DNA from: Neobacillus cucumis
Lineage (GTDB): Bacteria; Bacillota; Bacilli; Bacillales; Cytobacillaceae
Length of the DNA: 64,000 nt
Assembly: GCF_002860255.1 (NCBI RefSeq)
Contig: NZ_PGVE01000041.1
Location: 111,075-175,074 of the forward strand
Reading direction: 5' to 3'
The notes under the pieces are model-generated. The model saw only the letters and a program-made list of their open reading frames with translations, had not been told where the DNA came from and did not search any database. Numbering within the stretch: the stretch's first letter is position 1; every line of letters starts with the position of its first letter. Positions 63,557 to 64,000 of this stretch are shown here, piece after piece. The position numbers and the translations under genes are program-made.

Positions 63557-63860
63557 CAAAAAGTCCCTCCAAGAGTTATTAATCAAAGAAATACTAACAT
63601 ATTTCGTTTTCCTAATAAACTATTAATTTCAAATATTTTGAAAGTTAGTAAAATTATACTAGTCAATTAAGAAAGCAATCTATTGATCTATAACCATAGG
63701 ACTAAATGAAAAATATGTAGAAATTTCAAATAAAATGGAAATCGAAACTACGTTAGAGTATTCGGACACGAGGGAAAAACATAAGTAACGAAAACACTAT
63801 ATTAACCCATCTGGATTGATCAAATAATTTGTGAATAATAATCTTAAGGGGGAGTATAAA

Positions 63861-63974
63861 ATGAAAATTTATACATCTGAATGGCTATCACTTAGTAAGG
63901 ATATAAAAGTCAAGCTTATCCGTTTAGCAATCTTAGAAAATGCAACGAGATCATCCCGGAAATTAGGGCAATAA
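63861..63974 (+). CDS. short ORF, 37 residues, unknown
   Basis: A strong RBS (aagggggag) 7 nt before an ATG opens a 37-codon frame ending at TAA 63972-63974. The product is basic and soluble (KVKLIRLAILENATRSSRKL). No family is recognised. It could be a small protein or the 5' remnant of a longer gene. The window ends 26 bases later. Confidence 0.45.
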   Translation: MKIYTSEWLSLSKDIKVKLIRLAILENATRSSRKLGQ

Positions 63975-64000
63975 TATATAAAAAAATAACACAATAAATT

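Noticed and set aside
1..64000. CRISPR arrays, tRNA/rRNA genes, insertion sequences or prophage
   Set aside because: No regular repeat-spacer series, cloverleaf or rRNA core sequence, transposase or phage structural gene was seen anywhere in the window.

Overview
The window looks like a low-GC Bacillaceae chromosome (Bacillus/Neobacillus type). The supporting signs are AGGAGG-type ribosome binding sites, frequent TTG/GTG starts, CcpA-like cre boxes, hxlR/hxlAB, citST-citM, and glycine and guanidine-I riboswitches. No rRNA, tRNA, CRISPR, intact IS or phage genes were seen. Names rest on recognising protein families by eye; no database search was possible.

Region 1 (1-26.2 kb) is a plant-glycoside utilisation island with live operons and much decay. 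It opens with the end of an AraC-GH39 fusion regulator. Next comes a sugar isomerase / Gfo-Idh-MocA oxidoreductase / RbsBAC-type ABC transporter operon that ends in a GH3 stub. A GPH symporter, a large GH106-like hydrolase and an AraC regulator follow. The centrepiece (13.8-18.4 kb) is an operon of TIM-barrel isomerase, Gfo/Idh/MocA oxidoreductase, a small beta subunit, a TIM-barrel alpha subunit and a ROK glucokinase. The alpha/beta pair resembles the DgpB/DgpC-DfgA/DfgB-CarB/CarC C-glycoside deglycosidases. A second pair (19.9-21.2 kb) is broken by a frameshift and two nonsense codons. A third intact pair (24.7-26.1 kb) lies on the minus strand. Remnants of an LplA-type binding protein, a GH35-like galactosidase, an AraC regulator and a DUF4038-like glycosidase surround them, with an intact GH43 enzyme and an efflux pump.

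The likely logic is that glycosides are imported and oxidised at C3 of the sugar by the oxidoreductase. The alpha/beta enzyme then cleaves the C-C (or C-O) glycosidic bond by elimination, the keto sugar is restored to glucose, and glucokinase phosphorylates it. cre-like boxes before four of these transcription units suggest catabolite repression.

Region 2 (26.3-53.5 kb) is mostly ordinary chromosome. It holds the RuMP formaldehyde genes hxlAB with hxlR, a nitrilase/GNAT/GNAT operon that shares an HxlR-like operator, an FtsH-like protease and a metallophosphoesterase. It also holds a glycine-riboswitch-controlled permease, an L,D-transpeptidase, an EmrAB-MarR efflux operon, an InhA-like protease, a two-domain class I isoprenoid synthase, citST-citM and a PabB/PabC-type fusion.

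Region 3 (53.5-62.1 kb, minus strand) is a guanidine assimilation locus. Two guanidine-I (ykkC) riboswitches control an APC permease and a four-gene operon: two DUF1989 carboxyguanidine deiminase subunits, a urea/guanidine carboxylase and allophanate hydrolase. The window ends with a secreted M14 carboxypeptidase and a 37-residue ORF.
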